DNA of 64,000 nucleotides from an uncultured Prevotellaceae bacterium (GTDB lineage: Bacteria > Bacteroidota > Bacteroidia > Bacteroidales > Bacteroidaceae): the NCBI GenBank assembly GCA_902786665.1, contig CADADN010000004.1, forward strand, positions 1-64,000, in the 5' to 3' direction. Within the stretch, counting starts at the first letter, position 1. Each line of letters starts with the position of its first letter. The position numbers and the translations under genes were made by a program. Positions 48,204 through 56,912 of this stretch are shown one piece after another. Under the pieces are notes generated by a model. It was not told where the DNA came from and made no database searches. It was given only the letters and a program-made list of their open reading frames with translations.

Positions 48204-48387
48204 CAGACTTGGAGTACACGTCGCATACGACGAGAGCGACATTATCAAGGATTGCAAGTATTGTCAGAAAACCGACCGCAAAAGCATCATCGGCGGTGCA
48301 GCATACGGCTATGAGTGCATCATTAAAAGTGAGAAACGAAGAATGAACCGCTGCCGACAATGTTATTTTGGGCATATATATTTTTAA
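48196..48387 (+). CDS. Small Cys-containing protein
   Basis: A 63-residue protein with CKYCQK (about 20-25) and CRQCYF near the end, another possible zinc-binding pair. Coupled to the gene before it. No known family. Confidence 0.45.
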   Translation: MDDRLGVHVAYDESDIIKDCKYCQKTDRKSIIGGAAYGYECIIKSEKRRMNRCRQCYFGHIYF

Positions 48388-48397
48388 TAATTTCAAA

Positions 48398-48874
48398 ATG
48401 GAAAATAAAATAATTCTCGACTGCACATGCGGCTCGCGCATGTTTTGGTTTGACAAGCAAAACCCGAATGTGCTTTTCACGGACATCCGTGAGGTGAGCG
48501 ACACCTTGTGCGACGGTAGAAAACTTGAAATTCACCCCGACCAGATAGAGGACTTCACAAAACTGTCGTTTCCAGACAAGTCCTTTAAAATGGTGGTGTT
48601 CGATCCTCCACATTTAAGGCGGGTTGGAGAAACATCCTATATGGGGAAGAAATACGGCAGACTGCCAAAGAACTGGGGCGAGTACATTAATCAAGGCATC
48701 CATGAGTGTATGAGAGTCTTGGATGACTTTGGAGTGCTGATTTTCAAATGGAATCAGTCGCAAATCAAAGCCAAGGTCATTCTTCAGCACATCACTGACT
48801 ACAAACCCTTGATGGGGCATACGACGAATGTCTCAGGAAACACCATTTGGATGGTGTTCATGAAGGGCCTTTGA
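48398..48874 (+). CDS. SAM-dependent methyltransferase-like protein
   Basis: A 158-residue protein. KIILDCTCGSRMFWFDK (about 4-20) suits a SAM-binding motif I and VVFDPPHLRRVG (about 67-78) is a DPP(H/Y)-type motif IV, as in N6-adenine or N4-cytosine enzymes. It is short and lacks an evident recognition domain, so it may modify RNA or a small target, or act with a partner. The ATG at 48398 follows an A/T-rich leader. Confidence 0.65.
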   Translation: MENKIILDCTCGSRMFWFDKQNPNVLFTDIREVSDTLCDGRKLEIHPDQIEDFTKLSFPDKSFKMVVFDPPHLRRVGETSYMGKKYGRLPKNWGEYINQGIHECMRVLDDFGVLIFKWNQSQIKAKVILQHITDYKPLMGHTTNVSGNTIWMVFMKGL

Positions 48875-48944
48875 AACTGTTGAAATAAGCAAACCCTTGC
48901 AAATTCTTACAAGAGTTGCAAGAATTGGAAAGAATTGGAAAGAT

Positions 48945-49130
48945 ATGAAAATCATAAAACAAGGAAAGAAAAGAGTGACTGCAAGGCGATTGACTTGCTA
49001 CAAGTGTGACTGTGTGTTTGAGTATGACCGCAAAGACTTGCACGAAGACCAGCGGGAACCGAAGCCGTGGGTGTATTGCCCATGCTGCAAATCCGCTATT
49101 GATGTCGAGTATTGGAAAGATTACGAATAA
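48945..49130 (+). CDS. Zinc-ribbon protein
   Basis: A 61-residue basic protein with CYKCDC (about 18-23) and CPCC (about 45-48), a zinc-ribbon layout. Tandem AGAATTGGAA repeats lie just upstream of the ATG at 48945. Function unknown. Confidence 0.55.
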   Translation: MKIIKQGKKRVTARRLTCYKCDCVFEYDRKDLHEDQREPKPWVYCPCCKSAIDVEYWKDYE

Positions 49131-49162
49131 ACTTGCAAGGAGCAAACGAGCAACATTTTGTT

Positions 49163-50161
49163 ATGAAAATCGGGCTGGTTGACATCGACGGCTTTGGCAA
49201 GAAGAAAAAGTGGGGCGGCACGGTCTATCCCAACCTTGCGCTGTGCAAGATTGCCCGTTGGCACAGACAGCAGGGCGACGATGTGGATTGGGCGGTGCCG
49301 ATGCTCCACTACGACCGCGTGTATATGAGCAAGGTCTTCAATTTCTCGCCCGATGACAGGACGATATACAATGCCGACGAAATCATCCGTGGCGGAACCG
49401 GCTACGACATCGAGAGCCATTTGCCGGAGGAGATAGACCGCCTGCAGCCCGACTACTCCATCTATCCGCAAATCCCGAAAGATACCGCCTACGGCTTCCT
49501 GACAAGGGGATGTCCCAACAAATGCCCGTGGTGCGTGGTGCCAAGGAAAGAGGGCATGATAAGGCCTTACATGGACGTGGACGAAATAGCTATCGAGGGG
49601 CGCACGAAACTTGTGCTGATGGATAACAACATCCTCGCCGCCGGCGACTATGCCGTGGAGCAGTTGCAGAAAATCATCCATCGCGGCTATGCAGTCGATT
49701 TCAACCAGGCTTTGGATGCGAGGTTGGTGGACGACCATTTCGCCTTGCTCCTTGCAAATGTCAGGTGGTGCGACCATAACCGCATCCGCTTCGGCTGCGA
49801 CACGCCACGACAGATAGGCGACTGCGAGAAGGCCATCCACTTGCTTGAAAGGCATGGCTTCAAGGGTGAGTTTTTCCTATACACGATGATTGGCGGCAAG
49901 AGCGACTTCAAAGAGTCGTTTCACCGCGTCAACTACTGGTGGAAGCGGTTGCAGAAAACCCGAAATGGGGGGGGTGGATTGCCCGTCTATGCCTACGCCC
50001 AGCCCTACCGCGACCCTTACAATGTGCGCCACATCATCCCCGAATGGCAAAAAGACCTGGCGAGGTGGTGCAACAAGCGACAACTATTCGCCACAATAAG
50101 TTTCGCCGATTTCGAGCCAAGAAAAGGCTTCAGATGCAGCGAGTATTTCAAGATTTACTGA
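49163..50161 (+). CDS. Radical SAM protein with in-frame G8 run
   Basis: A 332-residue protein with the 4Fe-4S motif CPNKCPWC (Cys 117, 121, 124). The N-terminal 110 residues (MKIGLVDIDGFGKKKKWGGT, VYPNLALCKI) resemble a cobalamin-binding-like domain that often precedes the radical SAM barrel. A run of eight G (49967-49974) encodes Gly codons at about 269-271; it is in frame as written, so the gene is on. A one-base change would truncate the last 60 residues. Its substrate is unknown. Confidence 0.75.
   Translation: MKIGLVDIDGFGKKKKWGGTVYPNLALCKIARWHRQQGDDVDWAVPMLHYDRVYMSKVFNFSPDDRTIYNADEIIRGGTGYDIESHLPEEIDRLQPDYSIYPQIPKDTAYGFLTRGCPNKCPWCVVPRKEGMIRPYMDVDEIAIEGRTKLVLMDNNILAAGDYAVEQLQKIIHRGYAVDFNQALDARLVDDHFALLLANVRWCDHNRIRFGCDTPRQIGDCEKAIHLLERHGFKGEFFLYTMIGGKSDFKESFHRVNYWWKRLQKTRNGGGGLPVYAYAQPYRDPYNVRHIIPEWQKDLARWCNKRQLFATISFADFEPRKGFRCSEYFKIY
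49967..49974 (+). repeat. G8 homopolymer in the radical SAM gene
   Basis: Eight consecutive G inside a coding region, currently in frame. It is the same length class as the methyltransferase runs. Confidence 0.7.
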
Positions 50162-50167
50162 AAGGAC

Positions 50168-50216
50168 ATTAAGGACTCTAAGGACCTTAAAGACTCTAAG
50201 GACCTTAAAGACCTTG
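50168..50216 (+). repeat. Short tandem repeats (AAGGACYYTA type)
   Basis: Four to five copies of about 10 bases (variants of AAGGACTCT and AAGGACCTTA) fill the gap before the gene at 50235. A related tract lies at 56830-56893 before another gene, so the repeats may be leader elements of structural genes. Confidence 0.6.
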
Positions 50217-50234
50217 CAAAAACCAATAACGACA

Positions 50235-50957
50235 ATGCCAAACATCTATTTACGAGTTCCTGTTTATGTCGCCGCCTTCTACCGCAACCGCGACGAAGAC
50301 CACCCTCTTGATGTGTGGTCGCCCATCATCTTCGAGGACTACACCTTTGAGAACCGCCTTATCCGACAGGGCGTGTGCCAGGACAACGGCATGAAGAAAC
50401 TTTCCGTGATGTGCTATTCCGCCCGTGCGTGGAAGAACATTTGCAGCGGCAAGTTGCCCAAGGGCGGCAAACTTATCTTCATCCGCGACGAAAAGGAGTG
50501 GCCCAACATCAAGGAAATAGTCACACTGGAGGGCAGAAGCACGAAGTTGAACGAGGAAAAGTTTGACTATCTTTGCATAGCACTTCCGCGAGAGGTGATG
50601 CTCGGCGGTGCTGTGATGCGGACCAACGCCAGTTGCACCCTGCAAGCCACCGCCGCCATGAAACTTGCCAACGTCATGCGCGATGAGTTCTATCACCATT
50701 TCTATGAATGGTGCTTGAATGAAGAACGCATGTTCCGACAAAAAGGCATCGCCATCCACAAGACGGAAATGATGGAGCGGTTCTTTGCCCGCTACGACAT
50801 CCCAATGAAGTGGGGCAACAACACCGAGAACACCATGCGGCAGATGGCAAAGCGACTGTTCTGGCGCAGCAAGAAGGCCACCGTGCGCCGGAACGAGCAG
50901 CAAGGCGACTACTTCGACTACATCGGCGACGACGCGAGGAGAAGAAAGGAAGATTAA
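50235..50957 (+). CDS. Hypothetical phage protein
   Basis: A 240-residue basic, aromatic protein (MPNIYLRVPVYVAAFYRNRD) with no family I can name. It is followed at 51.0 kb by the virion genes, with which it may belong. The C-terminal 40 residues are Arg/Lys-rich. Confidence 0.55.
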   Translation: MPNIYLRVPVYVAAFYRNRDEDHPLDVWSPIIFEDYTFENRLIRQGVCQDNGMKKLSVMCYSARAWKNICSGKLPKGGKLIFIRDEKEWPNIKEIVTLEGRSTKLNEEKFDYLCIALPREVMLGGAVMRTNASCTLQATAAMKLANVMRDEFYHHFYEWCLNEERMFRQKGIAIHKTEMMERFFARYDIPMKWGNNTENTMRQMAKRLFWRSKKATVRRNEQQGDYFDYIGDDARRRKED

Positions 50958-51005
50958 AGCAGGTGTAAACGAATGTGAAAGATAACGTTAAAAGAAATTA
51001 AATAA

Positions 51006-51608
51006 ATGGCGAAAAAGGCGAAAAGGGGTGTCACAGGGGGTGTCACACCAAAAATAGCTCGATTTTCGCCCCCTGAAACAATAGCAAAAACGATGGAAAA
51101 CTGCCAAGAATTGATATTGGAGGATGTCATACGCATAGACATCTACAAGCAGAACAAGGTGACGTTCTCGGTGCCTTTCAATGCGCCAGCAGTGATTGAG
51201 GCGGAGGGTGTGGCATCCGGCAACCCGGTATTAAGCATTCACACCTCGGAGACGGATGCCGCCGACGTAATGATGGAGTCCGCTCCGAAGCTGCAGGTGA
51301 CTGAAAAACGTGAGGCCGCAGGATTGGTGCGATCACATGTCATAGAGGCGGTGGTGGCTACGCACTTCAAGACCGCACAGGCTTCCGTTGACAACCTTAT
51401 ATATAGAGATATAGTGGCCATTATGACCTGCTATGACGGTACGCGCCTTGCAGTCATTCCATTCCCAAACACCTCGACGCTTTCCATGACGGACAACCGC
51501 CAGGAGTCGCACACCATGACGGTGCGGTATGCGGCGCAGTCCTTCAGCGGACTGGTGAAGCTCACCTCGTGGTCACAGGACAGCTCCAGTTCAACCAGTA
51601 GCGACTAA
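51006..51608 (+). CDS. Probable virion protein with Ser-rich tail
   Basis: A 200-residue protein: basic start, then a beta-rich body (NKVTFSVPFNAPAVIEAEGV and following). It ends in DSSSSTSSD. The major capsid protein and the next structural gene end in the same kind of Ser run plus Asp, which groups the three as virion proteins. Possibly a head-tail or decoration protein; no family named. Confidence 0.55.
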   Translation: MAKKAKRGVTGGVTPKIARFSPPETIAKTMENCQELILEDVIRIDIYKQNKVTFSVPFNAPAVIEAEGVASGNPVLSIHTSETDAADVMMESAPKLQVTEKREAAGLVRSHVIEAVVATHFKTAQASVDNLIYRDIVAIMTCYDGTRLAVIPFPNTSTLSMTDNRQESHTMTVRYAAQSFSGLVKLTSWSQDSSSSTSSD

Positions 51609-51717
51609 ACCGAATCACACTTTATCAAACTCATATTTATTTATGTTTAACAATGCTTTCGCGGCGATTAACCCGTGAGGGCGACAGCCGCTTGTTTTTT
51701 TATTGCAACATTTTTTT

Positions 51718-51755
51718 ACACCGACTCCCCGTGATGGGTAGCCGGTGTTTTTTTT
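51718..51755 (+). terminator. Terminator-like hairpin
   Basis: ACACCG (51718-51723) pairs with CGGTGT (51743-51748), with further pairing inside, and a T8 run follows. It lies in the 290-base gap between the Ser-tailed protein and the protease gene. Confidence 0.65.
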
Positions 51756-51898
51756 GTTCCGTATGTTGCGATATTATCGCAACCAAAACCCCATTCCATC
51801 CCCAAAATCTGAAAAATACCCCGATTTTTCAACCCTGCCATCCGTTTTGCTTTTCCGAATTTTGTTGCAGTAAAATTTCAGACGAAAAGCAAAAACAC

Positions 51899-53494
51899 AT
51901 GAATGGACTTTTGGAAATACTGACCAACAAGCACTGGATGATACAGCCAGACTTTGTGAAAGCGGCACGGCCTGTCATCCAAGGCAACTTGAACGGTCAC
52001 GTTGCCCTCGACCTGAAAGACAAGGTGATTGGCGCGAGGGCTTACTTCACATCCGACCGAGTTCTGTCGGATGAGCATCAAGCGGATGAGAATCAATACA
52101 AAATCGACATCGAAGAGCGCAAGGTGAGTGCCAAGGACGGCACCACGATTTACAGTTGGCGCGAGAACGCCAACGACCCTTTCATCAGCGTGCTCTATGT
52201 CGACGGCCCCATCACACGCAACGGTGGCGATTGCACCTACGGCTCCGTGGAGCACCGCGACATGATGATGGCTGCTGCCGACGAGAACAACTGCATCGGA
52301 CACATCTTCTACATCAACACCCCTGGCGGTTCGGCCTGGGCAAAGAACGATTATCAGCAGGCTATTGCCTACGCCCATGAGCGGGGACAGAAGGTTTATG
52401 CTTTTGTGGACGGCATGTGCTGCTCGGCGGGCATGTATCTCGCCGCCCTTTGCGACGAGCGTTACTACATGCACCCGAAAAACCAAATCGGCTGCATCGG
52501 TGTGATGGCCGCTTTCTACACCGAGAAGGATGGCTCGCACAATAAATTCACCAATGAGAACTACCACGAAATCTACGACCCTGAATCTTTCGACAAAAAC
52601 CGTGAGGTGCGCGACATCGCCAACGACAACAACGACAAGTTGCTGGTGGAAGAACTGAAGAAACTGGGTGTGGAGTTTCGTGCCGACGTGAAAGCCGCCT
52701 GTCCGAAGGCCACCGACGAGCACTTGCACGGCAAGGTATTTGAGGCCATTGAGGTGACGGGCATCCTCATGGACGGACAATCGACGATGGCCGACCTCTT
52801 CACGAAGATGATCAACGAGGCAGCGGCAGCCGGCAACCAAGCCGCGCAGAACGCACAGCAACAAACAATTTTTCACAATAAACAACAAACAACCATCGAC
52901 ATGAAAGAAAAATTTCCATTCATCGCCGCCCTCATCGACGTGGAGAAAATGGTTTGCACGGAAGACGGCACCCATTTTGACATGAACCGATTGGAGGACT
53001 TGAACGGTGCAATCGAAGCCCTTCAGGCGGAAGCCGCAAAGGTGAAAGACCTGACACAGCAGTTGGCCGGCCTGCAAGCATCGCTTGACGACACCAACAA
53101 GACAAAGGACGAATTGTTGGCCGGAAAGGACGCCACCATCGCCACCCTTAATGAGACCATCAAGACCAACGAGGAAACGATTGCAACGCTCAACGAGCAA
53201 ATCGCCACTCTCACCACCGAGGCAGAAGGCGCAAAAGCCGCCATTACCACCGCAGAGCAGACCATCGCCGAGCGTGACCAGACCATTGCCGACCTCAATG
53301 CCCAAATCGAGGAAATGCAAAATTCTGCCGGCAACGAGCCGGATGCAGGAGCAGCCCCCGACACCAACGGCGAAGGCGCACAAGCCGCCTACCAGGCTTC
53401 CAACGCCCCACAGTGGAATCCCAACAAGAGCGCAAAGGAGAACAAGGAAGCCCTCGACGACTACGCCCGCTCCCTGAAGGCCACCATCCGTTAG
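51899..53494 (+). CDS. Head maturation protease (S49/SppA-like) fused to scaffold
   Basis: A 531-residue protein. Residues 1-330 form an S49 (SppA/ClpP-fold) protease: FYINTPGGSAWA for the oxyanion region and GMCCSAGMYLA with the nucleophile Ser176, followed by NQIGCIGVM. Residues 335-531 are a long coiled coil (KDLTQQLAGLQASLDDTNKT and on) with a Gly/Asp-rich end, typical of capsid scaffolds. An internal ATG at 52901, in frame and after an A-rich stretch, could make the scaffold alone, as lambda C/Nu3 does. It lies just upstream of the capsid gene. I chose the ATG at 51899 over upstream starts inside the terminator region. Confidence 0.8.
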   Translation: MNGLLEILTNKHWMIQPDFVKAARPVIQGNLNGHVALDLKDKVIGARAYFTSDRVLSDEHQADENQYKIDIEERKVSAKDGTTIYSWRENANDPFISVLYVDGPITRNGGDCTYGSVEHRDMMMAAADENNCIGHIFYINTPGGSAWAKNDYQQAIAYAHERGQKVYAFVDGMCCSAGMYLAALCDERYYMHPKNQIGCIGVMAAFYTEKDGSHNKFTNENYHEIYDPESFDKNREVRDIANDNNDKLLVEELKKLGVEFRADVKAACPKATDEHLHGKVFEAIEVTGILMDGQSTMADLFTKMINEAAAAGNQAAQNAQQQTIFHNKQQTTIDMKEKFPFIAALIDVEKMVCTEDGTHFDMNRLEDLNGAIEALQAEAAKVKDLTQQLAGLQASLDDTNKTKDELLAGKDATIATLNETIKTNEETIATLNEQIATLTTEAEGAKAAITTAEQTIAERDQTIADLNAQIEEMQNSAGNEPDAGAAPDTNGEGAQAAYQASNAPQWNPNKSAKENKEALDDYARSLKATIR

Positions 53495-53613
53495 CCGTTC
53501 CCCGCAATCGGCGGTTCCGCCGCCTCGTTCTCTATGCTGCAACATTGTTGCAGCTCCTCAAAAAGATTATTCACAAACCACAACCATCAACCAACACAAA
53601 AACTTTTCAAACT

Positions 53614-54906
53614 ATGGCAGACTTCATTGGAAAAGCCGCGTTGCAGCACATTGCTGACAACTACAGCTCCCAGATCATCATGGGTGCTGCGCACTTCCGT
53701 CCTGAAGAACTGGACCGTATGGGTATCAAAATCACCACAGGCGTTCAGTTCAAGGACACCATCACAGTGATGAACCGCAAGGGTGGAACCACGCGCCGCA
53801 AGGAGGTGGGGAAAACCGTTGCCAACACCATCGGATACCTCGAGGAGCGTCCCTTGGTCGCAAGACTTACCTGGAATAGGTATTGGTCGAATCAAGATTC
53901 GTATGTCGAAACGCCGTATCAGGTGCCTGGCTCTGCTGAGTACAGCTACCCGATGTCGGAGGTTGCTTTCCTGGCTATCATGGACAATTATGGCGAGGAC
54001 GTCTTCGCCTGTCTGTTCTGGGGCGACGAGACCTACGACAAGGATGACGAGCAGTATGGCCGCCTGTCTCTGTTCGACGGTTTTATCACCTACATCAACA
54101 AGGACATCAACAAAGGTCGTATCTCGAATGCCAACGGCAACCTCGTACACACCAACGCCATCATAGCACCGGCAAGTGGTACTGACTTCGCCGCTTGGAC
54201 CATCTTCGAGAACTTCTGGACATCAAACGTGCATCCATCACTGAAGACCGCTCCAAGCGTCAAGGTGCTTTGTTCCGCTGAGACGGGTGTGGCTCTCGCC
54301 AACGCCTACGCAAACAAGTGGCACGGAAACACTGGCGTGCAGTGGCTCGACAACGGCAACTTCAAGGTGCAGGAGTACCGCAACGTGGAGTTTGTTCCCT
54401 CTTCCTTCTACGGTGTTGGCGACCGCTTGCTTGTCACCGTTGACCAGAACCTTGAATATGGCGTCAACTCGCTTGACTCTCGCAACAAGATCCTCGTACA
54501 GACGGAGTTCTCCGACCGCGACGCTCTCGACGTGGCCTTCCAGGTGCAGTCCGTGCAGGGCGTGCGCGTAAGGAACGTGAACGCTTCCCACTTCTGCATC
54601 ACCGACGGTACTCTCCAGGAGGGTGTCGTCTTCCAAGGCGACTATCTGAAGGACACCTTCGTTGTGGGCGTGAACGACACCAACGCAGGTACTGTGACCG
54701 TTGACGGTGCCGCTCCCGACAACACGAAGGACTATCCAGCAAACACCACCCTCGCGCTTGCCGCCACCGCTAAGAGCGGCTATGAGTTTGTGCAGTGGTC
54801 TGATGGTGACAAGAACGCTACGCGCAACGTCGTGACAAACGGCCAGCCCGCAGCACTCATCGCCTTCTTTGCTGCTTCGTCAAGCTCCAGCAGCTCCAGC
54901 GACTAA
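53614..54906 (+). CDS. Major capsid protein with Ig/InlB-like domain and Ser-Asp tail
   Basis: A 430-residue protein following the protease-scaffold gene. Residues 1-350 fit an HK97-type major capsid protein by size, position and sequence character (SYPMSEVAFLAIMDNYGEDV, FAAWTIFENFWTSN). Residues about 352-420 (AGTVTVDGAAPD, GYEFVQWSDGDKNATRN) match a divergent InlB/Flg_new-type repeat domain, which would project from the capsid. The protein ends in eight Ser and Asp. The ATG at 53614 follows an A/C-rich leader. Confidence 0.8.
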   Translation: MADFIGKAALQHIADNYSSQIIMGAAHFRPEELDRMGIKITTGVQFKDTITVMNRKGGTTRRKEVGKTVANTIGYLEERPLVARLTWNRYWSNQDSYVETPYQVPGSAEYSYPMSEVAFLAIMDNYGEDVFACLFWGDETYDKDDEQYGRLSLFDGFITYINKDINKGRISNANGNLVHTNAIIAPASGTDFAAWTIFENFWTSNVHPSLKTAPSVKVLCSAETGVALANAYANKWHGNTGVQWLDNGNFKVQEYRNVEFVPSSFYGVGDRLLVTVDQNLEYGVNSLDSRNKILVQTEFSDRDALDVAFQVQSVQGVRVRNVNASHFCITDGTLQEGVVFQGDYLKDTFVVGVNDTNAGTVTVDGAAPDNTKDYPANTTLALAATAKSGYEFVQWSDGDKNATRNVVTNGQPAALIAFFAASSSSSSSSD

Positions 54907-55012
54907 AACCTGACAGGAATACCGTGGCGGGCATCGGCCTCGGAATGGTGTCTACGCCCGCCACATTTCCTTATCTTCAATGCAACACAGAAACAATTAA
55001 AAACTGAATATT

Positions 55013-55567
55013 ATGCCACAAGTAGCATGTCCCACACTCCAGCACTGTCTCAAAGAGAACGACTGCTTGGAAAACTTGGCGGGCCTTGGCAACGTTGCCT
55101 ATGCTTTCATCAAAAGCGACCTGTCGGCTCCGCTCACCCGGACGGGTACGAAATACTCCACTCCTGCTTTCAAGGATGGCAAGGGACTGTATAAGTTTGA
55201 ACTGCAAGACCAGATGCAAGGCATTGTCGGCGAGAGCCTGAAAAAACGTCAGGGTTTCAAACAGACCTTCGAGGGTGCTTTCGAAGCCGTCAACGAGATC
55301 ATCTCAAAGACCGCCCGCGCTCTCAACAATCTTGATGTCTGTTTCATCGTTCCGGATAATGGCAAATTCCAAATCATGTACGACCCGTATCATGATGTGA
55401 AATTTGAGGATGGCGGCATCAAGACCGACACCGGCAAGGCTTCTTCCGATGATCGCCAGACTACCTTCACCGCCACATTGGAGCCAGTAATCTATCCCAA
55501 CTTCTGGGTGGACGCTCCTGCCGGTGGTTGGGAGTCATTGCTTGCAGAAGACTCCAGCAGCGACTAA
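55013..55567 (+). CDS. Probable minor virion protein with Ser-Asp tail
   Basis: A 184-residue protein (MPQVACPTLQHCLKENDCLE) ending EDSSSD, like the capsid protein. Several Cys lie in the first 20 residues. It follows the capsid gene in the same direction, so it may be a decoration or connector protein. No family recognised. Confidence 0.55.
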   Translation: MPQVACPTLQHCLKENDCLENLAGLGNVAYAFIKSDLSAPLTRTGTKYSTPAFKDGKGLYKFELQDQMQGIVGESLKKRQGFKQTFEGAFEAVNEIISKTARALNNLDVCFIVPDNGKFQIMYDPYHDVKFEDGGIKTDTGKASSDDRQTTFTATLEPVIYPNFWVDAPAGGWESLLAEDSSSD

Positions 55568-55595
55568 GGAAAAATTCTTTTCGCCATAAAAGATG

Positions 55596-55637
55596 AAGAC
55601 GGGTTGCGGGTTCGGCCTGCATCCCGTCTTTCTTTTT
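55596..55637 (+). terminator. Rho-independent terminator of the capsid unit
   Basis: AAGACGGG (55596-55603) pairs with CCCGTCTT (55623-55630), followed by TCTTTTTC. Confidence 0.75.
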
Positions 55638-55644
55638 CTATCCG

Positions 55645-55673
55645 TTATCCGTAGGCATCGGCTCTGCCGATGC
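55645..55673. repeat. Dispersed hairpin family A, copy 4
   Basis: TTATCCGTAG followed by stem GCATCGGC-tct-GCCGATGC (8 bp). The stem differs from other copies on both arms. Confidence 0.6.
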
Positions 55674-55703
55674 AAAACCCCTACCGAAAGGCAAAACAAA
55701 AAA

Positions 55704-55832
55704 GGTCTCTCGGCTTTTATAAAAAGTTACCTCTCACAGTCACTTTTTCAACAACGCACATTCGTGCCCCGCACCGAGAGACCAATATGGCTCCACTTGC
55801 GGGACACGGATGTTTTCGTATGTGACTGTGAG
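55704..55832. repeat. Two interleaved inverted repeats
   Basis: GGTCTCTCGG (55704-55713) pairs with CCGAGAGACC (55774-55783). CTCACAGTCAC (55733-55743) pairs with GTGACTGTGAG (55822-55832). The order A-B-A'-B' is a pseudoknot-like topology. The region is the gene-free gap before 55870. Confidence 0.6.
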
Positions 55833-55869
55833 ATACGGCAAAGTTACAAACTTTTTACAATTATACACA

Positions 55870-56109
55870 ATGAAGCGGATAGAATTAACGATTTTTAGTG
55901 CAGGCTTGTTGCAAATGATGCAGAAATGCGGCATAAAACCTGAAGATGAAAAGCACATCCCTCTTTACAACGACTATGCGCAAATGCTTGCGGATGGTGA
56001 GAAAAGCACTTATATCCAAATGCACCTGTCGGAGAAATACGGCATTTGTCCGCGACAGGTCTATGCTATCTACAAGCGTCTGAATGAGCGCATAGACATT
56101 GAACCTTAG
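55870..56109 (+). CDS. Small hypothetical protein
   Basis: A 79-residue protein (MKRIELTIFSAGLLQMMQKC) with a helical C terminus; EKYGICPRQVYAIYKRLNER may be a small HTH-like helix pair. The ATG at 55870 follows the interleaved repeats. Function unknown. Confidence 0.55.
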   Translation: MKRIELTIFSAGLLQMMQKCGIKPEDEKHIPLYNDYAQMLADGEKSTYIQMHLSEKYGICPRQVYAIYKRLNERIDIEP

Positions 56110-56192
56110 TAGATTGCAAAAGCCGTTCAAGACTTGCAACACCCTTGCATCCGCATTCCTCTAAATCCTTTGCCATCAAGGTTTTTGGTGGG

Positions 56193-56235
56193 TAAATTTG
56201 CCTTTGTCGATAACGACAGGCAAATTTATTTCTCA
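56193..56235 (+). terminator. Terminator-like hairpin
   Basis: TAAATTTGCCT (56193-56203) is the complement of AGGCAAATTTA (56218-56228), followed by TTTC. It lies between the small protein and the next gene. Confidence 0.6.
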
Positions 56236-56254
56236 CTCCTAAACACTTTTTATC

Positions 56255-56818
56255 ATGGCATTGGAAATGCAAGACTTGATGGCCCTGAAATCAATGGGCA
56301 ATGAAGGCTCCATGACTCCGTATGAGCAGTACATGGTGGGTTACAAACAAAGCAAGAGACCAAGCGGCGTGGCCATCGCCGGACTGACCGTTGGCATCGT
56401 CGGTGCTGTTGCCGGCGTGACGGCATGGGTCTTCGGAGGCACTTACGCCAGCGCAAAGAGCAATCAGGCAAAAGAGGCCGCAATCGCCGCAAAGGAACTG
56501 GCCATCGCCAAGAACGACGGACTCCGCGATCTGGTGCAGACGCTTGCCGGTACACTCGCCGCAGAACGCCAAGAGCGCATCCAGGGCGACTACTCCATCA
56601 CCCAAACCGTCAACGACACCGTTAGCGGTAGTCAGCAGGGCACCCTCACCGCGCAACAAGCCGCCGAACTTGCCGCTTCACAGGCCACACAGCAAGTGAT
56701 GCAGCAGACTTTCACTGATGCCGTCACTGGCCGCTCGTCGCTCAATCCCACTCCCGTCAACATCTACTCGGCCCCACAGCCCTGCGGATGCCCCGGCGGT
56801 TGCGGTTGCAACGGCTAA
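56255..56818 (+). CDS. Membrane-containing virion or lysis-related protein
   Basis: A 187-residue protein with one hydrophobic segment (VAIAGLTVGIVGAVAGVTAW, about 39-58). A long helical Ala/Gln-rich region follows, and it ends with a Cys/Gly-rich tail (PCGCPGGCGCNG). The single transmembrane segment plus coiled coil could suit a minor structural or internal protein; the role is not clear. Confidence 0.5.
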   Translation: MALEMQDLMALKSMGNEGSMTPYEQYMVGYKQSKRPSGVAIAGLTVGIVGAVAGVTAWVFGGTYASAKSNQAKEAAIAAKELAIAKNDGLRDLVQTLAGTLAAERQERIQGDYSITQTVNDTVSGSQQGTLTAQQAAELAASQATQQVMQQTFTDAVTGRSSLNPTPVNIYSAPQPCGCPGGCGCNG

Positions 56819-56829
56819 AAGGCTAAATC

Positions 56830-56893
56830 TTTAAGGACTTTAGGGTCTTAAGGGGCCTTAAAGTCCTTAAAGACCTTAAAGACCTTAAAGACC
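56830..56893 (+). repeat. Tandem CTTAAAGAC repeats
   Basis: About seven units of 9-10 bases, variants of CCTTAAAGAC, fill the gap before the gene at 56913. Similar units precede the gene at 50235. Confidence 0.65.
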
Positions 56894-56912
56894 CTCAAAA
56901 AATTCACGGCAA

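Noticed and set aside
50168-50216. CRISPR array
   Set aside because: Units are 9-10 bases without spacers; no cas genes anywhere in the window.
51878-53545. 555-codon frame on the - strand opposite the protease-scaffold gene
   Set aside because: Shadow of the real gene; Val/Leu/Gly-biased translation and no motif, while the + frame has clear S49 and coiled-coil features.
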